Below, one piece after another: positions 52,701-54,700 of a stretch of 54,700 nt of DNA. Source of the stretch: DASTPP01 sp035762175 (GTDB lineage Bacteria > Myxococcota_A > Polyangia > Polyangiales > Polyangiaceae); NCBI GenBank assembly GCA_035762175.1, contig DASTPP010000225.1:1-54700 (forward strand), written 5' to 3'. Under the pieces are notes generated by a model. The model was given only the letters and a program-made list of their open reading frames with translations, was not told the DNA's origin and did not search any database. How positions within the stretch are numbered: position 1 is the stretch's first letter; every line of letters starts with the position of its first letter. The translations under genes were made by a program, and so were the position numbers.

Positions 52701-54700
52701 TGCAAAAGGCCTCGACCCTCGACACCGTCGAGGCCTCGGCGACGCCCTGGGCGGCGGCCGACAACGTCGCGGTCGAGGTCTGGGAGCGCGAGCAGAACGC
52801 CACCACCCAGAACCGCCTCTGGCACGGCGACGACCTCGCCCTCGTCAGCGACTCGACCCTCGAGTCGCCCGACATCGTCGTCGGCACCGGCGGCGACTTC
52901 GTGCTCAAGTTCGACCACGCCCACAAGTTCGAAAAGTCCGGCACGACCAGCTACGACGGCGGCGTGCTCGAGTTCGCCGAGGTCACCGGCACGGGCGGGC
53001 TCGTCTTCCAGGACGTCACCAAGCTCGGCATCAACCCCGGCTACGGCGGCACCATCTCGACCAGCGCGACGGGCAACCCGCTCATCAACCGCCAGGCCTA
53101 CGTCGGCGCGAGCGTCGGCTACCCCGCCCTGCAGACCACCACGGTCAACTTCGGCCAGACCCTCGCCGGCAAGACCGTGCGCTTCCGCTTCCGCATCGGC
53201 ACCGACACCATCGTCGGCGCGCCCGGCTGGGACGTCGACAACATTCAGGTCTCCGGCGCCACCAACACGCCCTTCCCGCAGATCGCCAACGAGGCGGGCG
53301 GCGCCTGCCCGCTCGCCCCCGTCGCCGCGGCGGGCCCCGACCAGTCGGTCGAGAGCGGCCAGACCGTCGCCCTCGACGCGACCGGCAGCACCGACCCCGA
53401 CAACAGCGCCCTCACCTTCGCCTGGACGCAGCTCGCCGGCCCCTCGGTCGCGCTCTCCGACGCGAGCTCGCCGCAGCCGACCTTCACGGCGCCCGCGGTC
53501 AGCGTCGCGACCGAGCTCTCCTTCCGCGTGCACGTCAGCGACGGCGCGGGCTCGTCCGACGACGACGTCTCCGTCACGGTCAACCCGGGCGGCGGCGGCG
53601 GCTCGGGCGGCTCGGGCGGCTCGGGCGGCTCGGGCGGCGGCGGCGGCGCGGGCGGCGGGGGCGGCGGGCCGAGCTGCGTGGCCGACGACGGCACGCTCTT
53701 CTGCGGCGGGCAGTCGGACGACGGGTGCTTCTGCGACGACCTGTGCGTGCAGTTCGGCGACTGCTGCCCCGACAAGTTCGAGGTCTGCGGCGGCACCGGC
53801 GGCGGCGCGGGCACCGGCGGCGCGGCCGGCACCGGCGGCGCCGCCGGCACGGGCGGCGCGGCGGGCACGGGTGGCGCGGCCGGCAGCGGCGGCGGCGGCG
53901 GTGTGTGCACGGCCATCAGCGTCAACGCCGATCTCGCGCCGGTGTCTGGTCAGTTCGGCGACATCTTCGGCTACGAGAGCAAGGCGGTCTCGCCCGACGT
54001 CGTCGTCGCTGGCGACGACCTCTTGCGCCTCGAGCTGTACGGCACCAACCTCGGCCTGCCCCCGCTCGAGCCCGGCGTCTTCGACCTGGGCAGCCCGCCC
54101 AACGACAACTACGCCACGTGCGTGCACTGCTTCCGCCTGTTCGCGCTCGACGCGGCCGGCAACCTGGTCAAGCAGTTCTTCCAGGAGAGCGGCACGCTGA
54201 ACCTGACCGAGGTCAATGACCCGCTCACGGCCGACGCGGCCGCGGCCGTGACGAACCTGAAGCTGGTCGAGGTCACGATCGCGCCCGACTTCACCTCGAC
54301 GCCGGTGCCCGGCGGCGAGTGCCTGACGCTCGACGCCTACGCCTTCGAGTCGGGCGGCGGCGGCTCGGGCGGCGGCGGCGGCGCGGGCGGCGGGGGCGGC
54401 GGGCCGAGCTGCGTGGCCGACGACGGCACGCTCTTCTGCGGCGGCCCGTCCGACGACGGCTGCTTCTGCGACGACCTGTGCGTGCAGTTCGGCGACTGCT
54501 GCCCCGACAAGTTCGAGGTCTGCGGCGGCACCGGCGGCTCGGCCGGCGCCGGCGGCGGCGCGGGCGCGGGCGGCGGCGGCGGCGGGCCGAGCTGCGTGGC
54601 CGACGACGGCACGCTCTTCTGCGGCGGGCAGTCGGACGACGGCTGCTTCTGCGACGACCTGTGCGTGCAGTTCGGCGACTGCTGCCCCGACAAGTTCGAG
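49760..54700 (+). CDS. M36 (fungalysin-type) metalloprotease with PA, PKD and somatomedin-B-like domains, 3' truncated by window
   Basis: The frame is open from ATG 49760 (behind GGGAG) to the window edge, 1647 codons. Order: signal peptide (1-23); FTP-like propeptide to about 290; M36 catalytic domain with zinc motif H646-E-W-G-H650 and third ligand in S-E669-G-W-G-D; a PA domain (about 525-625, D-R-G-N-C-N-F-T) inserted before the zinc motif. Then come beta-rich domains to about 1180; a PKD-like domain (about 1187-1277); a Gly/Ser linker; an eight-cysteine somatomedin-B-like module (1306-1343); a Gly/Thr linker and a further beta domain; a second SMB module (1551-1588); and a third starting at 1612, cut off. 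It is secreted. The protease probably digests extracellular protein, with SMB and PKD modules for binding. Neighbouring genes do not indicate a specific substrate. Confidence 0.93.
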   Translation, partial: MKRTLRPITFLPPLVLVASLARADDGRPHVDAYYGIGEGGRAAAPAAAPDQRATLGRRATVTAVDPVRGVPSFLWASRRSREAYAPGATAEQAARGYLARYASLYRVTRADVATARVQDVHDTGRGGVVVTMRQRVNDVEVFRSDVKLLLNRDMSLLAISGAPYPAASHARPSARHETGFRLAQDQALALAFGDMYGLSFNASEFRDTGRGQDDYRFFEVSPAALGLRGVVMRDEPRVKSVYFPLADRLEPAYYLELTAQNGGDNEGYAYVVSAVDGRVLYRANLVAYDSFNYRVYADDDPARHYPPADSPFADASPHPTGTPSGFIPEFGAQIVAPQEGFNQHGDPWLAPTATFTSGNNADAYADHDEGTPGGDQDNNNPAGDPTAELTGPNAFDYTFNPNAEPVATPAQIKASVTQLFYTVNWLHDYWYDSGFTESAGVAQNNNYGRHPTGANDAMEAQAQDKFFQGSRNNANMLTPADGSRPRMQMFAWSGRDTVTASATVPGLNITEVGTAGFGPKDFTFSGPVKLVVDNGGISPNDGCETFTGFAGQIALLDRGNCNFTDKVFNAQAAGAVGVIVVNNAPGSPISMGGTPAFQINIGSVMVTQADGNAIKAALPGGPVNATVSRDAGVEYDGTHDNTIIAHEWGHYWHHRLVNCGSASCSSMSEGWGDLQALMLMVKEGDDPSGAYAAAGFAGVSFANSTYFGIRRYPYSTDLAGKNPLTFKHIGDVNALPSGPGAPPRGPGGAAINSEVHNAGEVWTALLFEGYANLLAAHPFDEAKRRMADYMVGGMKLTPVEPTFVQQRDAILAYAASHDKADAARLAAGFAKRGMGSGAVSPPTSSINFNEVVENFDLKGKLALGPLDLNDAKHACDGDGILDAGETGQVTITIGNVGMGALGPSQVLVTSGSPGVEVLNGGAATSASIDPYGNAVATVDVRLAADAAPQATIALNVKVTNADSVVTEVTGTLSRKTNFDELQKASTLDTVEASATPWAAADNVAVEVWEREQNATTQNRLWHGDDLALVSDSTLESPDIVVGTGGDFVLKFDHAHKFEKSGTTSYDGGVLEFAEVTGTGGLVFQDVTKLGINPGYGGTISTSATGNPLINRQAYVGASVGYPALQTTTVNFGQTLAGKTVRFRFRIGTDTIVGAPGWDVDNIQVSGATNTPFPQIANEAGGACPLAPVAAAGPDQSVESGQTVALDATGSTDPDNSALTFAWTQLAGPSVALSDASSPQPTFTAPAVSVATELSFRVHVSDGAGSSDDDVSVTVNPGGGGGSGGSGGSGGSGGGGGAGGGGGGPSCVADDGTLFCGGQSDDGCFCDDLCVQFGDCCPDKFEVCGGTGGGAGTGGAAGTGGAAGTGGAAGTGGAAGSGGGGGVCTAISVNADLAPVSGQFGDIFGYESKAVSPDVVVAGDDLLRLELYGTNLGLPPLEPGVFDLGSPPNDNYATCVHCFRLFALDAAGNLVKQFFQESGTLNLTEVNDPLTADAAAAVTNLKLVEVTIAPDFTSTPVPGGECLTLDAYAFESGGGGSGGGGGAGGGGGGPSCVADDGTLFCGGPSDDGCFCDDLCVQFGDCCPDKFEVCGGTGGSAGAGGGAGAGGGGGGPSCVADDGTLFCGGQSDDGCFCDDLCVQFGDCCPDKFE
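53660..54700 (+). repeat. Three near-identical somatomedin-B coding repeats with Gly linkers
   Basis: Segments starting near 53672, 54407 and 54590 encode the same module (S-C-V-A-D-D-G-T-L-F-C-G-G ... C-F-C-D-D-L-C-V-Q-F-G-D-C-C) and are almost identical at DNA level, including silent sites. Each is preceded by a GGCGGCGGCGGGCCGAGC-type linker. This implies recent duplication or gene conversion. Confidence 0.85.

Noticed and set aside
49772..54127. 1451-codon minus-strand open frame opposite the M36 protease
   Set aside because: It is the antisense shadow of a GC-biased gene (Val/Arg/Glu/Asp-rich, no motifs), while the plus frame has clear catalytic motifs.

Overview
The window is very GC-rich DNA with strong third-position G/C bias and GTG starts. 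It carries several secreted or lipoproteins whose mature N-terminus is a long Gly/Ala/Ser-rich linker (GGAGG, GTGGAA types), three Ser/Thr protein kinases with large C-terminal modules, four ECF-type sigma factors and AgmX/PglI-like proteins. This combination points to a large-genome myxobacterium (Myxococcota, most likely Polyangia). That placement is inferred from gene content and composition, not from a marker gene. No rRNA, tRNA, CRISPR array or intact insertion sequence was seen.

Layout. 1-4.1 kb: tail of an unknown gene, an APCDD1-like lipoprotein divergent from a LysR regulator, a 300-bp nested inverted repeat, and an S37-type tripeptidyl aminopeptidase lipoprotein. 4.4-15.7 kb: mainly metabolic and enzymatic genes (M1 aminopeptidase lipoprotein, threonine dehydratase-like enzyme, NAD malic enzyme, fused alpha-beta 2-oxoacid dehydrogenase E1, SRPBCC protein, HrpB helicase). 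15.9-24.2 kb: two sigma factor / kinase modules, one divergent (kinase with beta-propeller-type repeats) and one a tight operon (kinase with TPR repeats). 24.5-27.4 kb: three lipoproteins and a 29-bp repeat. 28.1-30.9 kb: HflX and an ABC-F ATPase with overlapping genes. 31.2-32.7 kb: a three-gene WYL-regulator operon. 33.0-33.45 kb: about ten copies of a 42-bp palindromic repeat, beside an unrecognised protein that itself has an in-frame 42-bp coding repeat. 35.3-41.8 kb: an orphan ECF sigma factor, then a third sigma/kinase module (kinase fused to an FGE/SUMF1 domain) followed by a small unknown protein and a soluble subtilase. 41.8-45.0 kb: a single-pass membrane protein and the methionine-salvage genes mtnD-mtnC-mtnB. 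45.2-49.4 kb: small CxxCH lipoprotein, orphan ABC ATPase, DUF808 protein with an 18-bp palindrome upstream, a FliA C-terminal remnant, a cysteine-type CcmE and a PglI-like exported protein. 49.8 kb to the end: an M36 metalloprotease carrying PA, PKD and repeated somatomedin-B-like modules, cut by the window edge.

How the parts may work together. The strongest recurrent theme is the pairing of a related sigma factor family with kinases that share a short motif (consensus V-L/M-R-x-I/V-A-F/H-A-P) just before the kinase domain. This suggests a kinase-gated sigma switch reused with three different sensor modules. The other theme is export: many lipoproteins, three of which have a Cys-Gly-Asp(4-6) mature start that may be a surface-targeting tag. 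The best candidates for something undescribed are the 42-bp dyad array, the sigma/kinase modules, and the kinase-FGE / small protein / subtilase cassette.
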